The translations under genes and the position numbers were made by a program. DNA of 6,376 nt, from assembly GCA_003551785.1 (NCBI GenBank), contig PUNP01000372.1:1-6376 (forward strand), written 5' to 3'. Numbering within the stretch: position 1 is the stretch's first letter; each line of letters begins with the position of its first letter. A model generated the notes under the pieces. The model did not search any database, was not told the origin of the DNA, and saw nothing but the letters and a program-made list of their open reading frames with translations. This stretch comes from Candidatus Brocadiaceae bacterium. Lineage in GTDB: Bacteria; Planctomycetota; Brocadiia; SM23-32. Below, piece by piece: positions 6,220-6,376 of this stretch.

Positions 6220-6376
6220 TTTCCGCCAGGAGAGGAGCCCGAGTCCTATTAGCTAGTTGGTGAGGTAATGGCTCACCAAGGCGATGATGGGTAGCCGGCG
6301 TGAGAGCGTGGCCGGTCACACTGGGACTGAGACACTGCCCAGAGCCCCACGGGGTGCTGCAGTAGGGAATCATCCG

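Larger units (their letters stand above)
5949..6376 (+). rRNA. 16S ribosomal RNA gene, 5' part, cut off by the window end
   Basis: ATTGAAGAG at 5951 aligns with E. coli positions 3-11, which puts the mature 5' end near 5949. Recognisable blocks follow in order: GGCTCAG (5969-5975), ACATGCAAGTCGAGCG (around 6001), GGGTGAGTAACGC (around 6054), GCTAATACCGCAT (6134-6146), TTAGCTAGTTGGTGAGGTAA (around 6249) and ACTGGGACTGAGACAC (around 6320). The 338-355 block is at 6343-6360. From the 5' end to position 338 it is 57 bases longer than E. coli, because of expansions in helix 8 and in the h9/h10 region. The 27F and EUB338 target sites are unusually diverged, but the stem at 339-350 is preserved by compensating changes, which argues for a functional gene. 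Open reading frames overlapping this region on either strand are spurious. Confidence 0.97.

Noticed and set aside
6119..6373. 84-codon reading frame on the - strand
   Set aside because: It lies wholly inside the 16S rRNA gene, antisense to it.

Overview
The window suggests an uncultured, probably anaerobic bacterium. The 5' third of its 16S rRNA is strongly diverged, with U at E. coli position 353 and a downstream GAATCATCCG segment. These recall the Planctomycetes-Verrucomicrobia-Lentisphaerae-Chlamydiae (PVC) lineages or nearby candidate phyla. This placement rests on memory of rRNA signatures, not on a search, and is tentative.

Layout, all on the + strand. Positions 1-160 hold two adjacent small palindromes and a 16-base direct repeat, then the ribosome binding site of a 751-codon dynamin-like GTPase gene (161-2416). 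After 72 bases comes a TTG-started gene (2489-3688) for an M14 zinc carboxypeptidase of the cytosolic (CCP/AGBL-like) type with a complete active site. The next 335 bases contain no gene. The part at about 3721-3905 is richer in G+C than its flanks and folds on paper into a nested set of five helices with a competing alternative helix, so I call it a candidate structured non-coding RNA. It is followed by a dihydrolipoamide acyltransferase (E2) gene with a GTG start (4024-5427), which carries one lipoyl domain, what look like two tandem subunit-binding domains, and a complete catalytic domain. E1 and E3 genes are not in the window.

From 5428 on the DNA is AT-rich and non-coding. It holds a weak hairpin after E2 and a 10-bp inverted repeat whose right arm touches the -35 box of a near-perfect rRNA promoter (TTGACA, 16 bp, TATAAT with an extended -10 TG). 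The leader carries a boxB-like hairpin and a boxA-like antitermination motif, and the 16S rRNA gene starts at about 5949 and runs off the window end. Its first 430 bases show unusual substitutions at the 27F and EUB338 target sites and two expanded helices (h8 and the h9/h10 region). Base-pair compensation at positions 339-350 argues that this is a working rRNA gene and not a decayed copy.

The GTPase and the peptidase may be cotranscribed (short gap, no terminator seen between them). The E2 gene and the rRNA operon look like separate units. The best candidates for something undescribed are the structured RNA at 3721-3905 and the altered central-pseudoknot strand of the 16S rRNA.
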